64,000 nucleotides of DNA, taken from Actinomyces sp. ph3. Its GTDB lineage: Bacteria; Actinomycetota; Actinomycetes; Actinomycetales; Actinomycetaceae. The notes under the pieces were generated by a model. The model saw nothing but the letters and a program-made list of their open reading frames with translations. It was not told the origin of the DNA and made no database searches. Both the position numbers and the translations under genes were made by a program. Positions within the stretch are counted from its first letter, which is position 1. The number at the start of each line of letters is the position of its first letter. The stretch is taken from positions 372,001-436,000 of the forward strand of contig NZ_CAGY01000001.1 of NCBI RefSeq assembly GCF_000308055.1, written 5' to 3'. Positions 7,878 to 20,167 of the stretch are shown piece by piece.

Positions 7878-9839
7878 TTACTTCAATCCGAAGGTCTTTT
7901 CCCATGCCTGAACTGAGACCAGTTCGGGAAGAGCTTCCCGATACTCGCGGCTCAGCGAAGCCCAACGACGAATAAGCTCGGCGTGGAGCGCAATACTCTC
8001 AGCCAAGGCACGACGGTAATGCTTGGCATCGCGCTGGTAGCGCCATGCACCGGAACCTTCCGCGTTCGAAACCAGAGCAGAGTTGAGGTTTGCAAGCCTC
8101 CACCAACGAGCATCCGTGCTGGAGAGCACATCCTCAACACGGTCCTCACGGTGTTCGCCTTCAGGCAGGAACTGCTTGGTAATACCAGCGATTGCCTTTG
8201 ACATGAACTGGGCGCGTGAATCAGGCTTGGTGCCGACAGGAGCGGGCTTCTTACGGTGCACTGCCGGGAAATCTGCGGCCTCAGTCATCAGGCGGGCGTC
8301 AGTGTATTCCTTTGCCTTTGCGCGTGCCTCTGCAGCTCGGGTATGCATCGAAGGGTGCAGGTGGCCGGGGCCAAGCAAAACATCCCTGAGCCCCTGACGG
8401 CGCAGATCGGCACTGTAGTACTGCAGCGAGAGCAGTGCGCGAACGTCCGAGGCCAGCGAGGTCTTCGGGAAGGACGCACCGCGCGGGTAAGGAGAGTGCA
8501 GCAGAGCTGCAACCCAACGGTTGCGCTGGTGGAAGTAGGCCTGCCAGTCCAGACCGTCGTCCTTCTCGGTCCACGGCACGTGCCACACGGCAGCACCGGG
8601 AAGAGAGACCGTCGGGAATCCGTGTTCTGCTGCGCGCAGACCGTATTCGGAGTCGTCCCACTTGATGAAGAAGGGCAGGGACAGACCGATCTCAGCAACA
8701 ACGGGCTTGGGGATCAAGCACATCCACCAACCGTTGTAGGCAACATCGATACGGCGGTTCAAGCGAGGATCATTGCGGATCGTGCGCTGCGCCAAGTCAA
8801 CTGTTGCAAGTTCAGGGTTGACAGCTCCCCACCAGAACTTGTGAGCGTCGATCGTTTCACCCATCGAGTGCAAAATGGTGCGTTCATTCGCATTGAACAT
8901 GTGGCCACCAACAATAGTTGGCGTCAAAGTGTGCTCTGCGAAAGCAAGCGCACGAAGCAGGCCTTCAGGCTCGATCACAGCATCATCGTCAAGTAGCAGG
9001 ACGTAGTCTGAATCAGGGTTCTTGAGCATCTCGTACATGCCGCGGGAGAATCCACCGGAACCACCCAGGTTCGCCTGCTCGATGACACGGAGCTTGCTTC
9101 CCAGTTCTTCTTGCAGACGCGGGTAACGCTCGCAGTCCTTCACGTTCTTATTGCCCTGATCGACAATGAGGATCTCAGCAATGTGGTCAAGAACCTCGGG
9201 TTCTGCTTGGAAGCGTTCGGCCTGAGTCAAGCAGTCTTCGGGAAGGTTGTAGGTGGTGATACCCACGGTCACATTGGCATGACGGTCACCTTCACGCGTA
9301 GGTACTGACCAGGTTCCCCATTCGAGCTCAACGTCTTCCTTGAGGGCAGTGATTTCGGGCCAGATCCAGCCACCGTCACCAAAACGGTTCAGGGGAATAT
9401 CAAAGCTCAGCTCGCCAGATCCTGCGCGCGTTGCTACAGGGGTGAAGGTACCACGTGCCGAGGAACGCATAACCTCAACGACCGCCCTCTTCGAGAGCTT
9501 CAAAGTCAGGCGGATGTTACGAACATCTGTCCAACGTTGCCAATAAGAAGCAGGGAAGGCGTTGAAGTAAGTCGCAAGTGAGAGACGCTCACGTGCCGGG
9601 ATCAGAATCGAGGTACGAGTCGCATCCACTCCACGAGGCATTTCAAATTGTCGAAGTGTAAGTACGTTCTGATCTCCCTGAGAAGCACTTAGTGCAGCAC
9701 TTGAGGGAGCAACGCCCCAGTCGACGTAGAGCGGCCATAACGAAGTGTCACTCTCTCCGGGGAACACAACGCGTTGGACGGGAGTCCATTGCTGTTCGGT
9801 TGCAGTTCCTTCAGCAACCGCTTCGGTTTTCGCTTTCAC
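7878..9839 (-). CDS. glfT2: GlfT2-like bifunctional galactofuranosyltransferase
   Basis: Polymerises UDP-galactofuranose into a galactan on a polyprenyl-linked primer at the inner membrane face. The protein has the mycobacterial GlfT2 (Rv3808c) layout: an N-terminal beta-rich domain to about residue 180, a GT-A domain with VTVGITTYN and the catalytic LLLDDDAVIEPE (aspartates at about 284-286), the acceptor-side WWGAVN and WDDSEYGLRAAEHG motifs with WHVPW, and a helical C-terminal region that supports tetramers. At about 653 residues it matches the family length. The frame opens at an ATG at 9863, but AAGGAG sits six bases before a GTG at 9839, so the GTG is the better start. It is the last gene of the galactan operon and may also have its own promoter in the 92-base gap upstream. 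Confidence 0.92.
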   Translation of the reverse strand: MKAKTEAVAEGTATEQQWTPVQRVVFPGESDTSLWPLYVDWGVAPSSAALSASQGDQNVLTLRQFEMPRGVDATRTSILIPARERLSLATYFNAFPASYWQRWTDVRNIRLTLKLSKRAVVEVMRSSARGTFTPVATRAGSGELSFDIPLNRFGDGGWIWPEITALKEDVELEWGTWSVPTREGDRHANVTVGITTYNLPEDCLTQAERFQAEPEVLDHIAEILIVDQGNKNVKDCERYPRLQEELGSKLRVIEQANLGGSGGFSRGMYEMLKNPDSDYVLLLDDDAVIEPEGLLRALAFAEHTLTPTIVGGHMFNANERTILHSMGETIDAHKFWWGAVNPELATVDLAQRTIRNDPRLNRRIDVAYNGWWMCLIPKPVVAEIGLSLPFFIKWDDSEYGLRAAEHGFPTVSLPGAAVWHVPWTEKDDGLDWQAYFHQRNRWVAALLHSPYPRGASFPKTSLASDVRALLSLQYYSADLRRQGLRDVLLGPGHLHPSMHTRAAEARAKAKEYTDARLMTEAADFPAVHRKKPAPVGTKPDSRAQFMSKAIAGITKQFLPEGEHREDRVEDVLSSTDARWWRLANLNSALVSNAEGSGAWRYQRDAKHYRRALAESIALHAELIRRWASLSREYREALPELVSVQAWEKTFGLK

Positions 9840-9931
9840 GCGACACTCCTTCATTGTGTGCAATTATGGGCAAAGTCTATGACAGGAAAGCCAATAAAAT
9901 CTATGTCAAACCGCGGGCGCTTTGTTGACGT

Positions 9932-11938
9932 TTAGCCAAGTCCGCAAGCGGTGATCTTATAGAGACTGTAGGGGCCTTGTTGGAGCACAGGCTCGAATCC
10001 CGGGGTCTGGGGAGTAATATTCCGAACTCCTAGCCACGGGTGTGGTTCATCAAAAATTTGCTTGTGACGTTCAAGGACCATCACATAGCGCACATCAAGG
10101 TTACGAAGCATCGGACAGACCTTAGCTGAATCCGTTTCAACCGCATCGAGGTGGTCTTTTAGATATTCAGATTCAGGATTTGGTGAGCCAATCCAGTTCC
10201 CAGGCATTGCGGGGAAAACGACAGGTAGTCCTTCGACACCGTAGGCGAACATGGATCCGTCGAATGGATCATTCATGACCTTTGTGTCAGTACCGACAAT
10301 CGAGCGGGCCTTCTCCATGAATGCGAGTTCTTCGGTGTCGGTGTACTTAGTTGCGACGTCAGCACTCATCTGCGCGAGCATTTTTTCACGATACGCGATA
10401 TTCGAAGATGCAAGAGTAAGCACAACTACTGCTGCGATCAAAACAATTGATGTCCCAGCAATGAGTCCTCGCTTTACGGATGTCGAGGCACTGTTCTCAA
10501 CAAGCTTCGACACTGCGGAAATACAGGACGAGAGAGCATAGGCTGCCAAAGCAACCGCAAGGATACACATTGCGCCTGCAGGCCGGAATGAATCGTGATA
10601 CCAGAAGCCAGTTGCGACATTACGGAAGCGCCCTTCGAAGGCGGCACACAGTACGTATAGGCTCGCGACTGCAAGGTAAGAGAAAACGATCCAAGCCTTC
10701 TTGCGAAGCAAAGCGACAAGAAGCCCAAGAAGAACAAAGACCGCAAGGACGATTTCTCCGCCGTATTCACCATCGGTCGCATTCATTGACAAAGTTGCGA
10801 CTGCGCGAAGTGCTTCTGCGGGTGTTTGGAAAGAATCCCACACCCATGTGACGGTTCGGCGCATAAACGGAGCCTTATAGAGCGCAATCCAGATACCGGC
10901 CGCTGCGGCAAGCAGTGAAGTGCAGACACCAAGTGCCAGCCATACCGATCGCTTCGCACAAACCTTCCATGCGCTAAAGAACAGGAAGGGGAAAATCATC
11001 ACTGCGATGGTGAAAACAGAGTTCGGTTGCGCCAGGGCAATCGCTGCGAAGCCTCCAACTAGCAAAAGAAGGTAGGCAATGAGTTCACCTGGTGCAAGCG
11101 TCTTCAAGCGAAGACCGCGAACAAGAAGAACAATCGCGGCGAGATAAGCGGGTGTTAACGAGTACGCAAAGAAATTCGAATATAGGACACCGAATGTTAA
11201 AAAGCCCCATGGGTACGACCCAAAAAGACCGGCGATCGCAATTGCAAGCTGCGGGGCAAGGTCGAATTTCTTCGAGAAGACCGCAAAAGTAAGGAGGCTG
11301 GCAGAAAGAGGCCAAACGAAGAGCAGAACAACAAGTGTCGATGCATTAATTGCCTGCATCATCGAAGTGTTGAGCACAGAAAGAGCTAAGGAGACCCAGC
11401 CGTGCCATAGCGCAGGATAGAAATGAGAGCCGATCGTGCCATCAACCGTCGCACTGTGAAGGGAAGATGCATCGCCAGAGTCGAGAATCCAGCGAATGAC
11501 AGCCATATGGAAAGGGGTGTCATAGGAATAAAGAATTGCATCTGCGGAGCGGAACGAGCGAAGGAAGACAAAAAGAACGACGCCCGCGTTAATTCCCAAG
11601 CAGAGAAGCGTGCCCAGTAGACCACGCATATTCGACAGCGAGAAGAGATAGGTGAAACTAGCTATCCAGTCGTGGGGTCGACGACCTCCAAGGAAGGAAA
11701 GTCCTGCAACGAGAAGCATGGTCGCAAGCATCACCACGACAACAAGCCCTAAGCCCCAGACTCCGGGTTTGAACCCAGAAACTAGTGAAGCAGCACCCAA
11801 TACCGCTGCGCCAGTCAGTGGTGCAAAAGCAATAGTGAGCACTCGAGAACGGAACAGCAGGGCGTTCACTAGGATTCCCGGAACATAGAGAATCAATGCC
11901 AAGACAAGAGCCGGAACGAGGAGCGAACTCCAACCCAT
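9932..11938 (-). CDS. DUF6541-type polytopic membrane protein (probable GT-C fold)
   Basis: 668 residues with about 12-14 TM helices covering the first ~480 residues, then a soluble C-terminal domain of about 150 residues that would face outside. The first large loop carries SYDTPFHMAVIRWIL, close to the (D)xxFH motif of DUF6541 proteins. An acidic residue in this place is typical of GT-C glycosyltransferases that use polyprenyl-phosphate sugars. It may therefore add a sugar to the exported galactan, but this is inference. The ATG at 11938 has AGGAG upstream. It lies 30 bases behind wzt and before glfT2 in one operon. The position recalls Rv3779 near the mycobacterial wzm-wzt genes, though I cannot show homology. 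Confidence 0.75.
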   Translation of the reverse strand: MGWSSLLVPALVLALILYVPGILVNALLFRSRVLTIAFAPLTGAAVLGAASLVSGFKPGVWGLGLVVVVMLATMLLVAGLSFLGGRRPHDWIASFTYLFSLSNMRGLLGTLLCLGINAGVVLFVFLRSFRSADAILYSYDTPFHMAVIRWILDSGDASSLHSATVDGTIGSHFYPALWHGWVSLALSVLNTSMMQAINASTLVVLLFVWPLSASLLTFAVFSKKFDLAPQLAIAIAGLFGSYPWGFLTFGVLYSNFFAYSLTPAYLAAIVLLVRGLRLKTLAPGELIAYLLLLVGGFAAIALAQPNSVFTIAVMIFPFLFFSAWKVCAKRSVWLALGVCTSLLAAAAGIWIALYKAPFMRRTVTWVWDSFQTPAEALRAVATLSMNATDGEYGGEIVLAVFVLLGLLVALLRKKAWIVFSYLAVASLYVLCAAFEGRFRNVATGFWYHDSFRPAGAMCILAVALAAYALSSCISAVSKLVENSASTSVKRGLIAGTSIVLIAAVVVLTLASSNIAYREKMLAQMSADVATKYTDTEELAFMEKARSIVGTDTKVMNDPFDGSMFAYGVEGLPVVFPAMPGNWIGSPNPESEYLKDHLDAVETDSAKVCPMLRNLDVRYVMVLERHKQIFDEPHPWLGVRNITPQTPGFEPVLQQGPYSLYKITACGLG

Positions 11939-11968
11939 ACTTCTATCTCCTGATCTAGGTGCGAGGTA

Positions 11969-12696
11969 TCAGAGGGAACGCAGTCGATCGACTGCTTCTT
12001 GTGCTGTGCCGTCTACAAGAAGCTCACCGTGGTGGAGCAGCACTCCCCTATTGCACAGGCGCGCAATCAGGTCAAGGTCGTGGCTCACAATCACCAAGGA
12101 GGTCCCTTGCTCTTGCATTTCATGGATACGGTCAAGGCACTTGCGTTGGAAGGGCTCATCGCCCACAGCCAAAATCTCATCAACCAAGAAGATATCCGGG
12201 CTAGTGTGGACCGCAACGGCGAAAGCCAAACGCAAGAACATACCCGAGGAGTAGAACTTCACCTCGGTGTCGATAAACTTCTCAATCTCCGAAAAGGCGA
12301 CAATATCGTCAAAAGCAGCTTCGATCTGCTCTTTACTCATGCCAAGAATTGCGCCGTTGAGAAAAACATTTTCACGGCCCGTCAGGTCCGGGTGGAAGCC
12401 CGCACCAACTTCAATGAGGCCGGCCATGCGTCCGCGGTATCCCACCGAGCCCTCGTCCGGCGTAATGACACCTGAAATGAGCTTAAGCATTGTGGACTTA
12501 CCGGAACCGTTGAAGCCGATCAGACCGATCGAATCCCCCTGCTCAACCGAGAAACTCACATGGTTGAGTGCGCGGAAATGATTCACCAGCTGATTGCGAC
12601 GCCCCGTCAAGCTCCAGACCAAACGGTCTTTCAGAGTGTGCGTATTGCGCAGTGCGAATTCTTTGACAACATCATCAACGCGAATAACTTCAGTCA

Positions 12697-12697
<1 letters not shown>
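11969..12697 (-). CDS. wzt: ABC polysaccharide exporter ATPase (Wzt/TagH type)
   Basis: 242 residues. Walker A is GFNGSGKST, the signature is the YSSGM variant found in O-antigen and teichoic acid exporters, Walker B is FLVDEIL, and the H-loop lies in VIVSHDLD. The protein ends after the nucleotide-binding domain, so it has no C-terminal carbohydrate-binding domain. It resembles mycobacterial Rv3781 in this. Export should then not depend on recognising a chain cap. The frame runs on upstream to 12793, but the ATG at 12697 shares one base with the permease stop (TGATG), so I chose it. It energises export of lipid-linked galactan together with the permease encoded just upstream. Confidence 0.93.
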
Positions 12698-15653
<2,956 letters not shown>

Positions 15654-15657
<4 letters not shown>

Positions 15658-16667
15658 CGAGGCTCCCCCTCTGAGCAGCCACATGCTTCAGAGCCGGATG
15701 AGGAGCACCGGCAGCCGCAGCCGCAGGAACGGTGACCTTGTTCAAGAGCAGCGACTTCATCGGCGACCTCAGTCAGATGCAGGATTTCACTGGAGCGCAG
15801 CGGCGGACGCCAGGCATCACGAAGTCCCTCACGCAGGTATCCGAGTGCGGCTTCGCGGTCGGCCGAGGCGGCAATCATCTTTGCCCAGCGAAGCACAGTG
15901 GCAGCCCCAAAAGCACATCGATCAAAAAGACCAAAGCCCGAAGAAGTTCCAAGCGCCCAGACTTTGTTACGAACTTCGTTGTAGAAACGCGGGCCGGGAT
16001 CAGCAGTAGAGTTACCGAAAGTCTTCGTTCGGTGCTCGACGCGTGCACCATCCACGTAAAGCCCCACTCGCCCTTTGAGAAGGCGCGCGGTGTACTCAAA
16101 GTCGTCATTCCACAAGAAGTAGGCTGCTTCGGGTAGCCCCTCTTCTTCAATCGCACGCGCATCGATCAAGATTGCAACGAATGATGCCGTGCGAATCTGA
16201 CGCGCTCCAACGGCAGCCGCGTGTTCACGCAGCTCGCGGGAGATCAAGAAGCGTTCGCGAGGCGCATTCATCGGATGTTCGCGTCCGTCAATCCAATCGG
16301 CTCGACACGCCAAAACGGCGGGTGTGCCAGGGTATTCCTCACGAGTGCGTAGCAAGACCTCAAGGGCAGTAGGAGTTGGGATCGTGTCATCATCCATGAT
16401 CCATACGAGGTCTGCTCCTAAAGTCATCGCTCGAGCAATTCCCGCGGCAAAGCCACCGGCGCCACCGTAATTTTGGGGAAGGGTCACAACATTGGTGACG
16501 GCAGGATGTGAGGCAATGAGCTGCGGAGTTTCATCGCTGGAAGCATTGTCAACGACGACAACTCCATCCAATGGTCGGGTCTGCGAGGCAAGGCCGTCCA
16601 AGGTTTCACGCAAGAGCTGTGCTCGGTTCCATGCAACGACGACGGCGATGACGGTTGGATTGCTCAT
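15654..16667 (-). CDS. glfT1: GlfT1-like galactofuranosyltransferase with cysteine-rich tail
   Basis: 337 residues. The GT-A domain begins IAVVVAWNRAQLL, has VVVDNASSDETP, NYGGAGGFAAGI and the metal motif WIMDDDTIPTP (near residue 93), and an acceptor region FLWNDDFEYTARL. This matches the enzyme that starts galactan by adding the first galactofuranose residues to the lipid-linked primer (Rv3782 in mycobacteria). The C-terminus is odd: after residue 310 the chain ends in HRSCGCGCRCSSSGSEACGC plus five more residues, six cysteines that the family does not normally carry. The gene opens the galactan operon. Its ATG follows a TAGGCT box by six bases with no ribosome binding site, so the mRNA may be leaderless. 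Confidence 0.88.
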
Positions 16668-16673
16668 GGGATA

Positions 16674-16704
16674 AGCCTACGGGCAAATGTGAGGTATATG
16701 CCAA
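16674..16704 (-). promoter_or_regulatory. Candidate promoter of the galactan operon
   Basis: Minus strand: TTGGCA (16704-16699), a long 19-base spacer, then TAGGCT (16679-16674) six bases before the ATG of the GlfT1-like gene. A TAGGCT -10 is also proposed for valS. Confidence 0.4.
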
Positions 16705-16785
16705 GTAATGCACATAAATTCTGAATAATATTCGGATAGGGTGTTTGAAGAGTTAGTTTCTCTTTGCCCCCCAGGAGATTCACTA

Positions 16786-18735
16786 ATGCGTTCTTCGCTT
16801 TTTGCTTCATCGTGTGCAGCTGCGGCATTGTTTGCCCTCAGCATTGCACCGATTTCGCTTGCCTCTCCCACTTCCGAGGCCGACGCTCCCACCCCATCAA
16901 CGCAGGCGTCTTCCCCAACTCAGACTGAAACCCCCGCACCCGAAGCATCCCCATCTACAAGCGTGCCCTCTTCGGATGGCTCCACGACACCCTCGGGAGA
17001 CACTCCGACCGGGGAAAGTATTCCGAATGGTGAAGACCGCTCTGCTACTGATGACAATGTGTCCCTCTCCCCCGAGGAACAGATCCGCCAGCGCTGGCAG
17101 GACATGGGCGCAGAAAACCGAGTACTTGGCACCGCAACTTCTGGACTAGTCCCCCTGCGCGACGGGGCTTTCATCCAGTTCTACCGCGGCGGCCAAATCT
17201 ACTGGACCGCTCAATACGGTGCGCATGCCTCGCGCGGTGGAATCCACAGTGCCTACGGCGCACAAAGATGGGAAAACGGCCCTCTGGGTTTCCCGACCTC
17301 TGATGAAGAAGCCCAGACTATCGGTGGAATTCGCGGCGCGCTTCAAACTTACGAGAACGGCCAAATTCGTTGGAGCAGCCAGGGCGGGGCTCACCCCATC
17401 TGGGGCAAGATCCTCGAACGCTACGAAATCGCAGAATCAGAAGGTCGTTCCCTGGGCTGGCCAACCGCGAATGAAATGAAAGATGCCGCGGATGGAGGGG
17501 CCTACCAGCACTTCACTGGCGGCTCAATCTACTTCCACTCCCGCACCGGCGCTCACAGGGTTACCGGTGGCATCCGTAATCTGTGGGAAAGACAGGGCTG
17601 GGAACGCGGCCATATGGGCTACCCTGCGGGTGAAGAAACCCCGGCGGCGCTCGGTGGTGTTTATCAGGCTTTCCAAGGAGGAACCACATACTGGCACCCC
17701 CGCACTGGCAGCTACTACGTACACGATGCAATGCTGGGAGCGTACGGTGCAGCCGAATATGAGCGTGGACGCTACGGCTATCCTTTGACCAATGAAACCC
17801 CCTCGGCAAACGGTGGTGTTTTTCAGCGTTTCCAAGGCGGAACTGCCTACTGGCACCCCGGTTCGGATTCATATTTCGTCCACGACGCAATCATGGGGAC
17901 CTACGGTTTCTACAACTGGGAGCGAGGCGAACTCGGTTACCCCTTAACCAACGAAACAGCTTCCGCAAATGGTGGTATCTTCCAACGTTTCCAAGGCGGG
18001 ACAATCTACTGGTCCCCTCGCACAGGATCTCACGCGGTCCCACTTTCAATGCTGGACCTTTATGGCCAACACGGCTTTGAGCGCGGGCACCTGGGATACC
18101 CAACATCAGAGCCCTATTGGGATGGCAACCGTGAGAAGCAAAACTTCGAGCACGGGGTCTTGGAAAAGACCAACGATTTCAATGTGACCTGGGCCGGACA
18201 GCCCAATAACTACTTCTGCGGTCCGGCCAGTGGATGGATGATCCTCAACGCAATTGGTGCGCACCACTCCGCGCAGGGAACACCGCTCAGCATTGACGCG
18301 GTTGCAAGCCGCGATTACATGAACACCGTGGGATACGGCTACACAAGCTTCCACGATCGCCGTTTTGAATATGGGATGAACCGCTGGTTGGGCCGTGATG
18401 CCTACACCACGATTCACACTCCTTCGGTTGATCAGGTTCGAGATTCGGTAAAGAACTCCTTCCGTAAGGGACTCCCCACCACTGTTGATGCCCAAGAGCG
18501 TCGAGGTGGCCCCCACTACAACGGTCACCCGAATAGCACCTTCTCCCACATCATGGTTGTGACTTCCTACGATCCCAACACCGATTCCATGCGGATTGCC
18601 GACCCGGGAGTTCACTACCTGTGGAACGGCGAGGAACAGTTCTGGTACCACCTGCCCTCATTCACCCAGAACTTCCTCCAAACCGAGGTTGAGCGAGACG
18701 GCCGTGAACACATTGGCATCTACACCGCGCGCTGA
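16786..18735 (+). CDS. Secreted LGFP-repeat protein with C-terminal C39-like peptidase domain
   Basis: 649 residues. A signal peptide (MRSSLFASS, then a hydrophobic core ending SLASP) is followed by a Pro/Ser/Thr spacer to about residue 100. Seven LGFP-type repeats of ~54 residues follow (LGTATS, LGFPTSDE, LGWPTANE, MGYPAGEE, YGYPLTNE, LGYPLTNE, LGYPTSEP; about residues 105-445). The C-terminal domain has a papain-like C39 layout: NYFCGPASG with Cys at about 478, FSHIMVV with His at about 588, and IADPG with Asp at about 606. LGFP repeats bind the actinobacterial cell wall; the C39 domain may cut peptides or peptidoglycan stems. The ATG at 16786 has AGGAG upstream; the frame's earlier ATG (16741) would add a non-signal extension. 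The gene is divergent from the galactan operon. Confidence 0.88.
   Translation: MRSSLFASSCAAAALFALSIAPISLASPTSEADAPTPSTQASSPTQTETPAPEASPSTSVPSSDGSTTPSGDTPTGESIPNGEDRSATDDNVSLSPEEQIRQRWQDMGAENRVLGTATSGLVPLRDGAFIQFYRGGQIYWTAQYGAHASRGGIHSAYGAQRWENGPLGFPTSDEEAQTIGGIRGALQTYENGQIRWSSQGGAHPIWGKILERYEIAESEGRSLGWPTANEMKDAADGGAYQHFTGGSIYFHSRTGAHRVTGGIRNLWERQGWERGHMGYPAGEETPAALGGVYQAFQGGTTYWHPRTGSYYVHDAMLGAYGAAEYERGRYGYPLTNETPSANGGVFQRFQGGTAYWHPGSDSYFVHDAIMGTYGFYNWERGELGYPLTNETASANGGIFQRFQGGTIYWSPRTGSHAVPLSMLDLYGQHGFERGHLGYPTSEPYWDGNREKQNFEHGVLEKTNDFNVTWAGQPNNYFCGPASGWMILNAIGAHHSAQGTPLSIDAVASRDYMNTVGYGYTSFHDRRFEYGMNRWLGRDAYTTIHTPSVDQVRDSVKNSFRKGLPTTVDAQERRGGPHYNGHPNSTFSHIMVVTSYDPNTDSMRIADPGVHYLWNGEEQFWYHLPSFTQNFLQTEVERDGREHIGIYTAR
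17100..18120 (+). repeat. Seven tandem LGFP-type coding repeats
   Basis: Repeat units of about 162 bases encode the motif (L/M/Y)G(F/W/Y)P, then a variable stretch and a F-x-G-G-x-x-Y-W core. The last four units are the most alike, which suggests recent internal duplication. Confidence 0.8.
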
Positions 18736-20131
18736 GGGTTCGGTCGTTCCGGGAGCGCTGGCTAACCAGCCACATCCCGGCTCCCATCTTCATTCCCGAG
18801 GCCGCGCATCCCTGCGTCGCCTTGCTCTCCTCAGTGCTTGTGCCCTTTTTGCGCTCGCTGGCTGCGCGAGCGGAGGAAGCGGGGATTCTTCCACCTCGGC
18901 GAGCACACCGGTATCGCCTCGTCAGATGAACGGCGTTTTCGAGCCGCTCGTTGCGCAGTCCTCGCTGGAGGATCCGCACGAAAACGTCTGCACCGATCTC
19001 TCTCTTCCTTTTGAGATCATCGCAATGCATGCGAGTGATGAGCCATGCGCTTTGTCTCCATCGGGACAAAGCCAGGCGTCTTCCGTAGATGAGAAATGGA
19101 CACTCGGCGGGGATTTCCGGCAGATTCCTTCTCTTCCCATCGACGACTCCCAGGTTTTTGGGTCCTCAACAAACGACCCGAACGATCTGTACTCCTACAA
19201 GCCCGCAATTCTCACCCCTCAGGGGGCACGCGATCTATCTGCCGATCTCCTTCGAGAAGACGGCAACTACGTTGAGCCGCTCGATGGAACACAAAACGGT
19301 CCTTGGATTACTTTCCTTGGCCGGCAGGTTTCTTCGTCCTCGACCGGAGATCACCAAGAAGACAATGTCTTCGCCCCGTGGACGATTTACTCCTGGAATA
19401 GGGACGAGCAGCGCCTCCGTACCGTAATGACGTGGAGCGATCTTCCCGCTCATAGTCCACGAAGCTCAGGTGAGCTTCCTCCTGTCAGCGATGAGACACA
19501 CGCGTTTTACGGTGCAAAAGCCTCAACTGATCACGGAGATTTTTCACTGATCATCGCCCAAGGCCTCGAGGATTCAACGCGCTCCAACAAGCCGCAAGTT
19601 CTTCTCTACGGCGCCTACCCCGCGGTCTCTGAGCATGGGCTCAGCGTGGTTGCAACTACGATGAACTCGCCTCTGCCCTCTCGCGTCGCCACGCTCAGCG
19701 GAACTGATTTCTCAAAGGTCACCACACACTTCGACCTCAAATCACAGGACTATCGAATCAGTGGGCTCTACGCGGCCGGAGATCACCACGCAGTCCTCGT
19801 CAGCCCCTCAAGTACTTCTTCCGCGGCCTCGTCCTACCTTGGACTCTGGGACAGCTCTTCCACCGACTACCCCACGCACTGGATCATGGTCGACTCGCGA
19901 ACTCCTTGGGTGTCCATCGGTGAAGAGGCAATCGCGTGGGGTGCGGGATCGCAGGCGAACAATGCACAGATGTACCTGCGTCGATGGGAAACCGGGCAGA
20001 TCACACGTCTGGGAGAAACCCCCGGATATTCGCGTCCCGTTGTCGCAGCAAGTGGACGCACACTGATGATCCCTCATGTGAACAGCCAGGGCGGCATTCA
20101 ATGGAGTATCGGAGAATTTACTGCGGAATAA
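18704..20131 (+). CDS. Lipoprotein of unknown function, probable beta-propeller (start uncertain)
   Basis: The body of the protein has a lipoprotein signal (SLRRLALLSACALFALAGC) followed by a Gly/Ser/Thr spacer and a ~400-residue domain with repeated WxxxD and GL-type beta-strand patterns (for example LGLWDSSS, YLRRWETGQITRLG), suggestive of a propeller. I do not recognise the family. The start is a problem. Between the upstream stop (18735) and the signal peptide no in-frame ATG, GTG or TTG exists. The nearest are a GTG at 18704 and a TTG at 18713, both inside the end of the LGFP gene and giving a long N-region, or a CTG directly before the RR pair. I list the GTG. It probably belongs to one unit with the LGFP gene and lies upstream of the LCP genes. 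Confidence 0.65.
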   Translation: MNTLASTPRAEGSVVPGALANQPHPGSHLHSRGRASLRRLALLSACALFALAGCASGGSGDSSTSASTPVSPRQMNGVFEPLVAQSSLEDPHENVCTDLSLPFEIIAMHASDEPCALSPSGQSQASSVDEKWTLGGDFRQIPSLPIDDSQVFGSSTNDPNDLYSYKPAILTPQGARDLSADLLREDGNYVEPLDGTQNGPWITFLGRQVSSSSTGDHQEDNVFAPWTIYSWNRDEQRLRTVMTWSDLPAHSPRSSGELPPVSDETHAFYGAKASTDHGDFSLIIAQGLEDSTRSNKPQVLLYGAYPAVSEHGLSVVATTMNSPLPSRVATLSGTDFSKVTTHFDLKSQDYRISGLYAAGDHHAVLVSPSSTSSAASSYLGLWDSSSTDYPTHWIMVDSRTPWVSIGEEAIAWGAGSQANNAQMYLRRWETGQITRLGETPGYSRPVVAASGRTLMIPHVNSQGGIQWSIGEFTAE

Positions 20132-20154
20132 CACGCGGAGAACTCAAGTAACGA

Positions 20155-20160
20155 TATGAT
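20155..20160 (+). promoter_or_regulatory. -10 box (TATGAT) seven bases before the first LCP gene
   Basis: TATGAT differs from the consensus at one base and ends seven bases before the ATG at 20168. No good ribosome binding site serves either this ATG or the one at 20156. This favours a leaderless mRNA that starts at 20168. Confidence 0.5.
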
Positions 20161-20167
20161 AAACGCG

